A stretch of DNA of 64,000 nucleotides from CATQHS01 sp963422655 (GTDB lineage Bacteria > Actinomycetota > Acidimicrobiia > Acidimicrobiales > Aldehydirespiratoraceae), in NCBI GenBank assembly GCA_963422655.1, contig OY730440.1, forward strand, positions 1,674,001-1,738,000, written 5' to 3'. A program made the translations under genes and the position numbers. Below the pieces are notes generated by a model, which saw only the letters and a program-made list of their open reading frames with translations, did no database searches and had not been told where the DNA came from. Positions 44,493 to 54,069 of this stretch are shown here, in pieces; the first letter of the stretch is position 1; every line of letters begins with the position of its first letter.

Positions 44493-45767
44493 TCAAAACG
44501 GCCGAGCCGACCCAACCATCGCCGATCGCCAGCGCGCCAGCTCGGCTCGGGCTTCGACCGGGCTGAGCTGGCCCCGATCGAACCCGAGTTGACGCAGATG
44601 GTCCAAGGCTCGACCAACCTCGGGGCCGGGGCCGAGGTCGAGTAGCTTCATCACTTCGGTGCCAGTGAGAGGCACCTTCAGGTCGTCGATGTTCTCGACT
44701 GCTCGCAGCTCTTCCAGTTCGTTCACGAAGGCGTCGATCTCACCGACGGACTCACCCCGGGCATGCCGGACGGCTCTGGCGAAGTCCACGGTGTCGGCTG
44801 AAACCCAGGACGAGTGAACGGCCCGGCGCAGAGCCGGGGCCCCGGTGGGCGGGGGGTCCAGCCCGGTCAGAGCCGAGGTATACCGAGCGGCGGCGTCAAT
44901 CAATGCCCGCGAGCATCGCAACTCCCGCAGCCGATCCGGCGCCGAACGAGGATCGCCCGCCAGCAGGGCTGCCCATCGGTGCGGGGCCGTGGCTGGGACT
45001 GCGGTTACGGCCCGGCTAGTCAACTCGATGTCGCTGCCGACGAGCCCCGGAAGAACCCGATCCAGCACCGTCGACGAGGCCAGAAACCGGAGACCGGGCT
45101 CCGGGGCCCTAAGAAGCAGGAGCCGTTCGAGCTCGGCTCGGATCCGCTCCGCCGAGACGATGTCCAACCGGTCGGCCATGGCCCGGACGGCGGCCTCCAA
45201 CCCAGGATCCGGAGTCAGGACACAGTCAGCAATGAAACGGGCCGCTCTCAGCATCCTCAGCGGGTCGTCACGAAAAGCCACCTCAGGGCCCAGAGGTGTG
45301 CGCAAGACGGCGGCGGCGAGATCGCCACACCCTCCCCAGGGATCCACCAATGCCCCGGTCGAGACGTCGCAGGCAATGGCGTTCACAGTGAAATCGCGGC
45401 GGGCCAGATCTTCGGCTATGTCGTCACCGAAGGCCACTGCGGGTTTGCGGGAATCCTCGTCATAACGCTCGGTCCGGTACGTGGTTATCTCGTAGGTCTG
45501 ACCAGCGATGACACAGCCGATGGTTCCGAACCGCTCTCCTTGCGTCCAAACCGAAGACGCCGCCGGAGCTACCAGCTCTTTCACAACTCCGGGGTGAGCG
45601 TCGGTAGTGCAGTCGAGCTCAGCTCCCGGCCGGTCACGGCCCATGATCGCGTCCCTGACGGCGCCGCCGACCAAGAACAGCCGATGACCCGAGGCCTCGA
45701 AGCGACGAGCCAACGGACCAGCGATGATCAGGGCCGGGCCCAGGCCTGGCACCGGGGCCTCGATCAC
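44493..45767 (-). CDS. pcnA: CCA tRNA nucleotidyltransferase, class II
   Basis: A 424-residue enzyme that adds or repairs the CCA end of tRNA. FLVGGAVRDAIMG is the nucleotide-binding motif A, and EDLARRDFTVNA motif C. The metal site that is normally DxD reads AELD, so the first Asp is Glu50 and the second is Asp52. The C-terminal part contains an HD-like helical region without clear HD residues. The gene diverges from the GNAT gene across about 200 bases. Confidence 0.92.
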   Translation of the reverse strand: MIEAPVPGLGPALIIAGPLARRFEASGHRLFLVGGAVRDAIMGRDRPGAELDCTTDAHPGVVKELVAPAASSVWTQGERFGTIGCVIAGQTYEITTYRTERYDEDSRKPAVAFGDDIAEDLARRDFTVNAIACDVSTGALVDPWGGCGDLAAAVLRTPLGPEVAFRDDPLRMLRAARFIADCVLTPDPGLEAAVRAMADRLDIVSAERIRAELERLLLLRAPEPGLRFLASSTVLDRVLPGLVGSDIELTSRAVTAVPATAPHRWAALLAGDPRSAPDRLRELRCSRALIDAAARYTSALTGLDPPPTGAPALRRAVHSSWVSADTVDFARAVRHARGESVGEIDAFVNELEELRAVENIDDLKVPLTGTEVMKLLDLGPGPEVGRALDHLRQLGFDRGQLSPVEARAELARWRSAMVGSARPF

Positions 45768-45973
45768 GGTGCGATACCAGCAGAGTGCGACCGGTCCACC
45801 GCGGCCACCGTCACCAAGAGTCGGCCGGGCCGTCCGGGATTCTCAGGGCCCGGGTCGTATGCGGGGCAACGCTCATTGTGATCACCAGCACTCAGCGGAT
45901 CGTACCGGGCGGTCGATACTCGTATTGTTGCCTGAGTCATGCAACTAGACCTGTCGGCGTCCGACCCGGAGCC

Positions 45974-46681
45974 ATGACCCTCCATCCGGTCACGGTCGGG
46001 CCCGCTCGTTTCCGGATCGGAGATTGGCATGGTCAGAACCGGGTGGCTCACATGGTGCCACTGACAACGGCGATCACGCTCCGCGACGACGTCCTCGATC
46101 AGGTCCTCAGCCGATTGAACCGTCACGGCTACCGCTCGGTGATCACCGCCGCATTGGGAACGAGCGAACGCGACGTTCTGATCGCCGCCGGATTCGATGT
46201 ACGTGAAGAACTCAGCCTGCTGCGCCATGGTCTGGGGTCACGACTGCCTGACCGGCACTGGTGCCAACGCCTCCCGACTCGGCGGGGGCGGAACCGAGAC
46301 ATGGTCGAGTTGCTCCGACTCGACTCCGAGGTGTTCACTCCGTTCTGGCACCTGGATCTGGACGGCTTTCGGGAAGCTCTGGCCGCCACGCGGCTGAGCC
46401 GGCTCCGGGTCAGCGGACGAACCGAGATGACGGCATACAGCATGACCGGCTGGACCGGCCCGCAGGGATACCTCCAGCGCCTAGCCGTCGACCCGGTTCA
46501 TCAGGGTCGAGGTATCGGAACCATGCTCGTGGCCGAGGCGCTGTATTGGTTGAGGCGCAAGCGGGCTCAGTCCGCCTTCGTCAACACTCAACGCCACAAC
46601 GACGGGGCCCTGGCTCTCTACCAGAAGTGCGGATTCGAGCTTCAACGTGAACGGCTGGCCGTGCTCGGGATGGATCTCTGA
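45974..46681 (+). CDS. GNAT family N-acetyltransferase
   Basis: A 235-residue protein with a C-terminal GNAT domain. LAVDPVHQGRGIGTMLVAEAL is the acetyl-CoA motif A, and NDGALALYQKCGFE motif B. The N-terminal 90 residues may form a degenerate second GNAT half (AALGTSERDVLIAAGF). It takes the place held by the nudix gene mutT4 in mycobacteria. The TGA overlaps the next ATG. Substrate is unknown. Confidence 0.85.
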   Translation: MTLHPVTVGPARFRIGDWHGQNRVAHMVPLTTAITLRDDVLDQVLSRLNRHGYRSVITAALGTSERDVLIAAGFDVREELSLLRHGLGSRLPDRHWCQRLPTRRGRNRDMVELLRLDSEVFTPFWHLDLDGFREALAATRLSRLRVSGRTEMTAYSMTGWTGPQGYLQRLAVDPVHQGRGIGTMLVAEALYWLRRKRAQSAFVNTQRHNDGALALYQKCGFELQRERLAVLGMDL

Positions 46682-48378
46682 TGATCGGTCGGCGCCAGTG
46701 GGGACCTGTGCTCGGCCTCGCCGTCGCCGCTGTCGCCTCCATCGCTGGCGCCTCCATCGCTGGCGCCTCCGTCGCTGGCGCCTCCGTCACCACTGGGGCT
46801 GCAACCCCGACGGGGGCCGGATCGGAGGACGACGCCGACCCTCGGACCGGAGACAGCGACGTGACCGCCCTGGCGGCACCACTACCGGAGACCGCTGGGA
46901 ACCAGCCCCCCGGCGAGCCTCCCGATGCGATGGCAGTGGCCCTGATCTTCGATTTGAGGGTGCCCGTTACTTATGCTGGTGACGCCACCACTTCGATGGA
47001 GCCGACCGCCCTGGAACGCAGCCTGGCTGTTGGCGACCGGTTGGCCAGACGAACCGAGATCGACTCGACGGTGCTTCTCAACCCCGAGATCTTCGACGCC
47101 TTGGCTCGTATGGGCGAGGAAGTGGCCGTCGATTCCCTGCGGGCGGCGACCACTGGCAAAGAAGTGATCCTGGCGCCGTGGACAGCTCTCGACATCTCCT
47201 CATGGCTGGCCGCCGGCCGGGCCGACGTGGTCGCGGACGGCTTCGAAAGAGCTCGAAGCGCCTTCGAAACCGCCGGGATCAGTGTCGGCTCCACCATCGG
47301 GGTCGCCGAGGCGCCGACTGCTGACGACATGGTCTGGATGAGGGACCGCATCGGGGCTACGGGTATCGTCATCAGCGGCGGGGGGGCCGAGCGATCCGAG
47401 CCGAGCCCGCTGAGACCGTCGTTCGTTCCCGGACCGGACGAAGAACCCTTGATGGTCATCGAAGCCGACCCGGTACTGGAGACACTGCTGGCCCAACCCG
47501 ACGCCGATTCGGCCGTGCATCATTTTCGGTCCGAGCTGGAACGTATGGCGACAACCGGGACCAGCTCGGGGCCGGTGGTGATCGTTTCGCAAGAACTGGG
47601 TCCGACGGTCATCGATCTGTTACTCGACGAACTCGATTCGAACCCTCTCTTGCAACCCGTTACGGTCAGCAACCTCCTTACTTCGTCAGAGTCCACTCGA
47701 ACGGTCTCACCAGCCGGGTTCAGCCCGGTCGGTCTCAGTTCTCACATAGCCCGGCGTACATCTGTAGAAGACCGGCTCCGGGCCTACGAGAGCTTTATCG
47801 CCCCCAACGACACCATCATCGCCTCGCTCGAAACTCTTCTTGCTGCCAGCGCCAACCGGAACCTGACCACTGTCGAGAGGCGCGAGCTACTGGACGCGGT
47901 CACCCGGCAGGTAACGGCGGGGATGGAAGGCATAACGTGGATGGACCGGGGCCGGATCACCATTATCGGGGATAATGCCGACCTTCCCGTCACCATCTCC
48001 AACGGCCAGTCTCTTCCAGTGAGGGTCGTTCTCGGGTTCAGCGCGGCCCGGATCAACTTTCCTCATGGCCCCCGCAAGATCGTGACCCTGGAACCGGGCC
48101 GCAACGAGATAACCGTACGGGTCGAAGCTCGAGCCTCGGGTAACTCGGTGATCAACGTAGCCATCACTACCCCAGAGGGCAAAATCCTGCTCGATGAGGG
48201 GACGGCCCAGGTGCGTTCCGCTGGCCTCTCAGGGGTCGGTCTGCTCCTCATGGTCGGGGCTGGGGCAATACTGGTCATATGGTGGGTGCGTACCGATCGT
48301 CGGCGGCGCCGGCCGGTGGCGCTCGACAGCACTGCTACCGTGACATCATCAACCCTCGAACCCGAGAAGCCCTTGTGA
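46681..48378 (+). CDS. Secreted, C-terminally anchored protein (DUF6049-like)
   Basis: A 565-residue extracytoplasmic protein. The N-terminal signal contains a threefold 15-base repeat encoding IAGAS-type units. A long extracellular region follows, and the C-terminal single membrane segment (GLLLMVGAGAILVIWW) is followed by RTDRRRRR on the inside. Position between the pcnA block and trxB matches Rv3909/DUF6049 proteins of Actinomycetota. Function is unknown; a cell-envelope role is inferred from context. Confidence 0.75.
   Translation: MIGRRQWGPVLGLAVAAVASIAGASIAGASVAGASVTTGAATPTGAGSEDDADPRTGDSDVTALAAPLPETAGNQPPGEPPDAMAVALIFDLRVPVTYAGDATTSMEPTALERSLAVGDRLARRTEIDSTVLLNPEIFDALARMGEEVAVDSLRAATTGKEVILAPWTALDISSWLAAGRADVVADGFERARSAFETAGISVGSTIGVAEAPTADDMVWMRDRIGATGIVISGGGAERSEPSPLRPSFVPGPDEEPLMVIEADPVLETLLAQPDADSAVHHFRSELERMATTGTSSGPVVIVSQELGPTVIDLLLDELDSNPLLQPVTVSNLLTSSESTRTVSPAGFSPVGLSSHIARRTSVEDRLRAYESFIAPNDTIIASLETLLAASANRNLTTVERRELLDAVTRQVTAGMEGITWMDRGRITIIGDNADLPVTISNGQSLPVRVVLGFSAARINFPHGPRKIVTLEPGRNEITVRVEARASGNSVINVAITTPEGKILLDEGTAQVRSAGLSGVGLLLMVGAGAILVIWWVRTDRRRRRPVALDSTATVTSSTLEPEKPL
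46741..46785. repeat. 15-bp tandem repeat, three copies, in a signal peptide
   Basis: Units RTCGCTGGCGCCTCC repeat three times in frame and lengthen the hydrophobic core of the signal sequence (IAGAS, IAGAS, VAGAS). Confidence 0.9.
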
Positions 48379-48405
48379 CCGTAGTCACTCACTCCCGGAG
48401 AACCC

Positions 48406-49239
48406 ATGACCGTAGGCATCGTCACTGACAGCTCATGCGATCTGCGCGGCACCGAAGTGGCCGAACTCGGTATCGAAATCGTGCCGCTCACGATCCGGTT
48501 CGGCGACCAAGAACTAGTCGACCGTGATGAGCTCACCGTCGAAGAGTTCTACCGCAAGATGGCCGCCAGCGACCACCTGCCGGAGACGGCGGCGCCATCA
48601 CCGGGCCGGTTCGATCAAGCCTTTCGTTCCCGCCTCGAAGCCGGATGCGACACCGTCGTTTGCATCAATCTCTCGGCCGCAGTTTCAGCCACGATGCAGT
48701 CGGCCCGCACCGCCGCGGCCGGGGTCGACGCCGACATCCACGTGGTCGACAGCCGTTCGCTGTCCGTAGGACTGGGGACCATGGTTCTCGAAGCCGCGAC
48801 CATGGCCACAGCCGGAGCCGGAGCCGACGACATCGTATCCGAGGTCACCGAGGCGAGTGCGCGCACCCGGCTCTACGGAGCCCTCAACACTCTGGAGAAC
48901 CTCAAGAAAGGTGGTCGCATCGGGGGGGCCCAGGCCATGTTGGGGTCGATGCTGTCGATCAAACCGCTAATAGCACTGGTTGACGGGGAAGTAGGAGAAG
49001 CGGGCCGGCAACGTACCCGAACCAAGGCCTTGGCCTGGCTGCGGGACACTCTGGCTGCTGATTCTCCGGTCGATCATTTGTCGGTAATGCACGGCGAAGC
49101 TGCCGACCTCGACCGGTTCTTGGAGATGCTTGCACCAGTAGCCAACGTCGAAAGCATCAGAGTCGAAAAGATAGGACCGGTGGTCGGCGCCCATGCCGGG
49201 TCCGGTGTCATGGGGATCACTTATCAGGTCTCGTCCTGA
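48406..49239 (+). CDS. DegV family fatty-acid-binding protein
   Basis: A 277-residue DegV protein. It begins GIVTDSSCDL, has TSQPS-region replacement ETAAPSPGRFDQAF, and INLSAAVSATMQSA. A Lys/Arg-containing KKGGRIGG loop and a C-terminal GPVVGAHAGSGVMG close the lipid-binding fold. Family members bind fatty acids for phosphorylation by FakA. No fakA is adjacent. In related genomes murJ lies at this position. Confidence 0.9.
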   Translation: MTVGIVTDSSCDLRGTEVAELGIEIVPLTIRFGDQELVDRDELTVEEFYRKMAASDHLPETAAPSPGRFDQAFRSRLEAGCDTVVCINLSAAVSATMQSARTAAAGVDADIHVVDSRSLSVGLGTMVLEAATMATAGAGADDIVSEVTEASARTRLYGALNTLENLKKGGRIGGAQAMLGSMLSIKPLIALVDGEVGEAGRQRTRTKALAWLRDTLAADSPVDHLSVMHGEAADLDRFLEMLAPVANVESIRVEKIGPVVGAHAGSGVMGITYQVSS

Positions 49240-49318
49240 GCCGAACCACCTGACAGATTGCGTCAAGGTACGAAAAGCCGGTTCTCGGCAATCCTGTCGG
49301 CCCCGATAGGCTCCTCTA

Positions 49319-49753
49319 ATGGCCCGACCCGATCCTGATTCCGATGTTCGACGGCGTTTCACGCTGGCCGGTGACGAGAACTGGCCGGCCGTGGCCGCCG
49401 ACCGGATCGTCGAATTGGTCGGTGACGTCAAAGACAAGACCACCGACAACGTCGTGCTGGCCGTCCGAGCGGTCGTCTATGGTTTGGCCGCATTAGCCGG
49501 TGTCATCGTGTTGGTGACTTTGCTGACTATCACGGCGGTGCGCGTGGCTGATGCCTACCTCCCCATCGGAGCTGGAGTCGGTTCAGGCACTTGGGCTGCC
49601 CATCTGTTCGTAGGCGCCCTCATCTCCGTCGTCGGGGCCGGACTGTGGAGGGCCCGCACCCGATCGGCCCGATCAATTCATGCCGCTCTCATCGTGGATG
49701 CTGTCATTCTGGTCGGGGTCGCCTTCTACGGAACGGTCGCAGGGCTAATATAA
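49319..49753 (+). CDS. Small membrane protein, hypothetical
   Basis: A 144-residue protein with a cytoplasmic N-terminus (about 45 residues) and three predicted hydrophobic segments near 48-70, 86-105 and 118-140. No enzymatic motif is visible. A short AT-rich gap separates it from trxB. Its place between DegV and trxB corresponds to the region usually holding sigM. Confidence 0.75.
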   Translation: MARPDPDSDVRRRFTLAGDENWPAVAADRIVELVGDVKDKTTDNVVLAVRAVVYGLAALAGVIVLVTLLTITAVRVADAYLPIGAGVGSGTWAAHLFVGALISVVGAGLWRARTRSARSIHAALIVDAVILVGVAFYGTVAGLI

Positions 49754-49799
49754 GAACAAATGTTTTTATTTCTACCCTATCTACCCCGAAGTCGGCCCG

Positions 49800-50777
49800 G
49801 TGTCTGACCGCCAGCGGGTAGTAGTCATCGGATCCGGGCCGGCCGGTCTCACTGCAGCCATCTACACAGCCAGAGCCGATCTACACCCTCTCGTCTTGGA
49901 AGGAGAGCCGAGCTCTACCAGTGATCAGCCCGGTGGTCAGCTCATGCTTACCACCGACGTCGAGAACTATCCCGGTTTCCCCGACGGAGTGATGGGCCCG
50001 GAACTGATGCAGAGCTTTCGAACCCAGGCTTTGAAATTTGGAGCCCGCATCGAAGCATCGAGGGCTTCCCGGGTCGACTTGAAGGAACAGCCGTACGGGA
50101 TATGGGTCGGGGACCCTGGCGCAACCAATCCCACGTATCGGGCCGAGACCATCATCGTGTCGACCGGTGCCAAGTCGGTCATGCTCGGCCTCGACCAAGA
50201 ACTCGACCTGATCGGACACGGTATATCCACTTGCGCCACTTGTGACGGTTTCTTCTTCAAAGACCATCACATCGCCGTAGTCGGAGGGGGCGACTCCGCC
50301 ATGCAAGAGGCTTCTTTTCTCAGCAGATTCGCCAGGAAGATCACGGTCGTACATCGCAGGGCCGAGTTGAGGGCCTCTAAGATCATGCAAGCTCGGGTCT
50401 TCGCCAATGAAACCATCGAGTTTCTCTGGGATACTGTTGTGGAGTCCTATATCGGACTGTCGAGCCTTGAAGGCCTGAGGGTCCGCAACGTCAAGACCGG
50501 CCAGAAGTCGACCCTTGATGTAACCGGTTGTTTCATCGCCATCGGACACACGCCGAACACCGGCCTGTTCAAGGGTCAACTCGAGATGAAGGACAACGGC
50601 TACCTGGTCACCCGACCCGGGTCGACTCGAACCAGCGTGGAAGCAGTGTTCGCTTGCGGCGACGTTCAGGACGACTACTACCGGCAAGCTGTTACCGCAG
50701 CCGGGTCCGGCTGCATGGCCGCCATCGATGCCGAACGCTATCTCGAAGGCAGTTCTTGGGGAACAAGTCACCCTTGA
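49800..50777 (+). CDS. trxB: Thioredoxin reductase
   Basis: A 325-residue FAD enzyme. GSGPAGLTAAIY binds FAD, CATC is the redox disulfide, GGGDSAMQEA binds NADPH and FACGDVQD closes the FAD site. It starts at GTG and is followed by trxA after 47 bases. It reduces thioredoxin with NADPH. Confidence 0.96.
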   Translation: MSDRQRVVVIGSGPAGLTAAIYTARADLHPLVLEGEPSSTSDQPGGQLMLTTDVENYPGFPDGVMGPELMQSFRTQALKFGARIEASRASRVDLKEQPYGIWVGDPGATNPTYRAETIIVSTGAKSVMLGLDQELDLIGHGISTCATCDGFFFKDHHIAVVGGGDSAMQEASFLSRFARKITVVHRRAELRASKIMQARVFANETIEFLWDTVVESYIGLSSLEGLRVRNVKTGQKSTLDVTGCFIAIGHTPNTGLFKGQLEMKDNGYLVTRPGSTRTSVEAVFACGDVQDDYYRQAVTAAGSGCMAAIDAERYLEGSSWGTSHP

Positions 50778-50824
50778 CAGGTGTTTCCCACCGGTACAAG
50801 CCATAGCCAAGAAAGGAACCCACT

Positions 50825-51151
50825 ATGGCCCACTCCACAATCAAACTCAGCGCTGAAAGCTTCGAGGAGGAGATCAACGCCTCGACCGAACCGATCCTCG
50901 TCGACTTTTGGGCCGAATGGTGTGGCCCGTGCAAGATGATAGCCCCCGTACTTGATGAAATCGCTCAGGAACAGGCTGGCAAGCTGAAGGTCGCCAAGCT
51001 CAACGTAGACGAAGCGCCGGCCGTTGCTCAACGCTTCGGTGTCATGAGCATCCCCACCATGATCGTGTTCCGAGATGGTAAACCGGCCAAGCGACTGGTA
51101 GGAGCCAAACCCAAGGCGGCATTGGTCGACGATCTCGCGGAGTTCCTGTAG
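50825..51151 (+). CDS. trxA: Thioredoxin
   Basis: A 108-residue thioredoxin with the WCGPCK active site and the conserved cis-proline in SIPTMIVF. AAGGAA lies before the ATG. It is co-oriented with trxB and the cwlM gene. Confidence 0.97.
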   Translation: MAHSTIKLSAESFEEEINASTEPILVDFWAEWCGPCKMIAPVLDEIAQEQAGKLKVAKLNVDEAPAVAQRFGVMSIPTMIVFRDGKPAKRLVGAKPKAALVDDLAEFL

Positions 51152-51195
51152 CACCTGGGGCCGTCCCATCAAAACCAAGACCCCATACGACTGGC

Positions 51196-52188
51196 ATGAA
51201 ACCCGCCGCCGCCGGCCGGAGCGACCTCCCCCTTCGGCGCGGCGACGTCGGTGATTCCGTCACCGATTTGCACCGCCGGCTCGGACAAGCGGGCTACGAA
51301 GTGGCCAGCGACCACTACCAGTTCTCGGCCGCCACCGAAATGACCTTACGAAGATTTCAGGACGACCGGGGCCTGGTCGTTGACGGCGTCTGTGGACCCC
51401 AGACCTGGACTGTCTTGGTCGAAGCCGACCATCGGCTAGGTGATCGCATGCTCTATTACCGCTTTCCCATGATGCGCGGAGACGATGTGACCAACCTACA
51501 GCATCGACTTGGCCAACTCGGGTTCGATACCGGATGGTTCGATGGAATCTTCGGACCCAACACCGAGGCCGCGGTTCGAGAATTCCAACACAACGTGGGG
51601 ACAACCATCGATGGTGTCGTCGGCCGGAACACTCTGATCGCTTTGGATCGCTTGGCCGCAAGACCCGCAAGTAACCGCACCATCACCGAAGTACGTGAAG
51701 TCGAGTGGTTGCGAACCCAGCCGAATCGAGTCGAGGGCTGGCGGCTGGTCATTGGAGACACGGGGGAACTTCCGACCATCGCCCAATCCGTAGCTCGGCG
51801 GCTACGAAGAACCGGGGCCACTGTACTGTCACTCAGCACACCGGCTCTCTCTCAGCAGGCCAGAACTGCCAACGCGTTCCAAGGGGCAGCCTACGTTGGT
51901 GTCACTTTGGTCCGAGAGAGCCTTCAGATAGCGTATTTCTCCACTCGGGGATTCGAGTCGACCGGCGGGCGGGCTTTGGCAAGCCAGTGCGCGACAGGGC
52001 TTGTGGACATCCTGCCGAGGGTTTCCACACCCATGGGCATGCGGTTACCAATTCTGCGCGAAACCCGGATGCCGGCTATCTGGTGCCGTCTGGGCCCCGG
52101 ATCCGTCGTCGTTACTCGAGCCCCAAGCATTGCCTGCGCCCTAGCCGATGCTATCGTCGCTTGGTGCTCCCATCCCGGCGGCCACTAG
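51196..52188 (+). CDS. cwlM: CwlM-like protein (PG-binding, pseudo-amidase)
   Basis: A 330-residue protein. Two peptidoglycan-binding domains (LRRGDVGDSVTDLHRRLG near 13, MRGDDVTNLQHRLG near 95) precede an Amidase_3-like fold. Where amidases have DPGHGG and SLHxN zinc histidines, this protein has IGDTGELP and GVTLVRES, so all histidine ligands are absent. Mycobacterial CwlM is also catalytically inactive and controls MurA in the cytoplasm after phosphorylation. No signal peptide is seen, as in CwlM. Position between trxA and parB matches. Confidence 0.85.
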   Translation: MKPAAAGRSDLPLRRGDVGDSVTDLHRRLGQAGYEVASDHYQFSAATEMTLRRFQDDRGLVVDGVCGPQTWTVLVEADHRLGDRMLYYRFPMMRGDDVTNLQHRLGQLGFDTGWFDGIFGPNTEAAVREFQHNVGTTIDGVVGRNTLIALDRLAARPASNRTITEVREVEWLRTQPNRVEGWRLVIGDTGELPTIAQSVARRLRRTGATVLSLSTPALSQQARTANAFQGAAYVGVTLVRESLQIAYFSTRGFESTGGRALASQCATGLVDILPRVSTPMGMRLPILRETRMPAIWCRLGPGSVVVTRAPSIACALADAIVAWCSHPGGH

Positions 52189-52230
52189 ACCGGGGACTTC
52201 AGTCGCTCGAACTGTTTCTCGCCGGCCGGG

Positions 52231-53106
52231 TCAGGGAGTGATTATTCGGTATATGCGTTCGAGGTCGTCTACATCCGCGAAGTTGATGGTGATCCGGCCC
52301 TGGCCTCGGCCCATAAGGACAGATACCCGAGTATCCAAACGAGCCGCCAGCAACTTCTCCAACTCGAGAACGCCAGCATCGGGTATCGGCTGTTTCTTGA
52401 CCTCAGGGCTGCTTGCATCATGACCACCGTTCTCCTCCGCATCAACCTCCGCTCGTAAGCGCTGTTCAACTTCTCGGACGGTCAACTGATCCCGAATAAT
52501 CTCACTCGCCATCGCCCGCTGAGCTTCTTCACTACGGAGACCGAGCAAAGCACGACCATGCCCAGCCGAGAGCTGGTCTTCTACGATCAGCCTCTGTACC
52601 GCGATCGGAAGTTGAAGCAGGCGAATCGTATTGGCGATAGCTGATCGAGATCGACCGACCCGGGTTGCGACCTGATCTTGGGTCAGACCGAAATCATTCA
52701 TCAATTGCTGGTACGACGCCGCCTCCTCCAAGGCATTGAGGTCTTGGCGGTGCAGGTTTTCAACCAGAGCCGATTCCAGTGCGGAGAGGTCATCGGCCGA
52801 TCGGACCAATACCGGAATCGTTGTCATACCAGCCCTCCGAGCGGCCCGAAGGCGCCGCTCGCCGGCGATGACCTCGTACTTGTCATCGACTTCACGCACA
52901 AGTATGGGTTGGAGGACTCCGATTTCGGAAATGGAAGCAGCCAGTTCATTCAGGGCTTCTTCACCAAAGTGCCCGCGCGGTTGATACCGGTTCGGCACAA
53001 CGTCGTCGATCAAAACATCTCGAAGGACAGCGCTTTCGGTTTGCTCACCCAATTCAGCCGGAATCAGGGCCCCGAGCCCCTTACCGAGTCCACTACGACG
53101 CGCCAC
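52231..53106 (-). CDS. parB: Chromosome-partitioning protein ParB
   Basis: A 291-residue ParB. The CTPase box includes GERRLRAARRAG, HRQDLNALEEA precedes the helix-turn-helix (TQDQVATRVGRSRSAIAN) that reads parS, and a C-terminal dimerisation segment ends the protein. Its start overlaps the end of parA by 14 bases. A matching parS is about 1 kb away. Confidence 0.96.
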   Translation of the reverse strand: MARRSGLGKGLGALIPAELGEQTESAVLRDVLIDDVVPNRYQPRGHFGEEALNELAASISEIGVLQPILVREVDDKYEVIAGERRLRAARRAGMTTIPVLVRSADDLSALESALVENLHRQDLNALEEAASYQQLMNDFGLTQDQVATRVGRSRSAIANTIRLLQLPIAVQRLIVEDQLSAGHGRALLGLRSEEAQRAMASEIIRDQLTVREVEQRLRAEVDAEENGGHDASSPEVKKQPIPDAGVLELEKLLAARLDTRVSVLMGRGQGRITINFADVDDLERIYRIITP

Positions 53107-53929
53107 TTAGAACCTCCTCAGCTAGGGCCCGGTATGCCTCCGCTCCTCGGCAAGAGGGATCGAAAATTGTGATCGGCTGACCATAGGATGGTGCCTCGCT
53201 CAGCTTGACATTACGAGGCACTACCTGACTGCACACCTTGTCACCAAAATGCGACCTCACCTCGGCCGCAACCTGCGAGGAGAGGTTAGTTCGAGCATCG
53301 AACATCACCAGCACGATCGTTGACAGTACCAGGTCGGGATTCAGACTGTGTTGGACGAGGTCGATATTACGGATGAGCTGACCGAGCCCTTCGAGGGCGT
53401 AATATTCGGTTTGGATCGGTACCAGAATTTCCTTGGCCGCTGTCAGTCCGTTGATGGTCAGCAATCCCAGCGAAGGTGGGCAATCAATCATCACGATGTC
53501 GTAGGCATTCAATACCGATTCCAGTGCCAACCGAAGTTTCCGCTCCCGGCTGAAAGCCGGGACCAATTCGATCTCAGCTCCAGCCAGATCCAGGCTGGAA
53601 GGAGCTACGTGTAGTCCCTTGACAACAGTAGCTTCGATCACGTCTTCCAAGGCAGTACCGTGAAGAAGCACGTCATACAGCGAATTTTCGAGTTGACGGG
53701 GATTGATCCCGAGCCCAGTGGTGGCATTGGCTTGAGGATCAAGATCAACGACTAGCGTTCGCTGGCCCGCTTCGGCAAAGCAGGCTGAGAGGTTGACGGC
53801 AGTTGTAGTCTTGCCGACGCCACCCTTCTGGTTGGCGACAGCAATTACCCGTTGAGTAGTCATACTTGAACTATTCGGATCAACACCGGGTTCCTCTGAG
53901 GCTTCCGTCGGCTCATCCATGAGATCCAT
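53093..53929 (-). CDS. parA: Chromosome-partitioning ATPase ParA
   Basis: A 278-residue deviant Walker ATPase (NQKGGVGKTTTAVN, then DLDPQANATTG and IDCPPSLG). The N-terminal 22 residues form an acidic leader; the core begins MTTQRVIAV at ATG 53863, an alternative start. It moves ParB-parS complexes along the nucleoid. Confidence 0.96.
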   Translation of the reverse strand: MDLMDEPTEASEEPGVDPNSSSMTTQRVIAVANQKGGVGKTTTAVNLSACFAEAGQRTLVVDLDPQANATTGLGINPRQLENSLYDVLLHGTALEDVIEATVVKGLHVAPSSLDLAGAEIELVPAFSRERKLRLALESVLNAYDIVMIDCPPSLGLLTINGLTAAKEILVPIQTEYYALEGLGQLIRNIDLVQHSLNPDLVLSTIVLVMFDARTNLSSQVAAEVRSHFGDKVCSQVVPRNVKLSEAPSYGQPITIFDPSCRGAEAYRALAEEVLSGAS

Positions 53930-54069
53930 TCAATGGGGAAGCCCTCGGTTCTTGGGGCGAACATCAAATATTATCGCTTATTCACCAAGCGCGTTCAAGC
54001 ACTTTTCCGGTGTTCATCTCCCATAGCGGTCTCATCGCATTGAAGCAAGCGCTCGCCAGGGTCGGATTT

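Noticed and set aside
49754..49765. GAACAAATGTTT as a second SOS box before trxB
   Set aside because: One base short of the consensus and in an AT-rich gap where such matches arise by chance.
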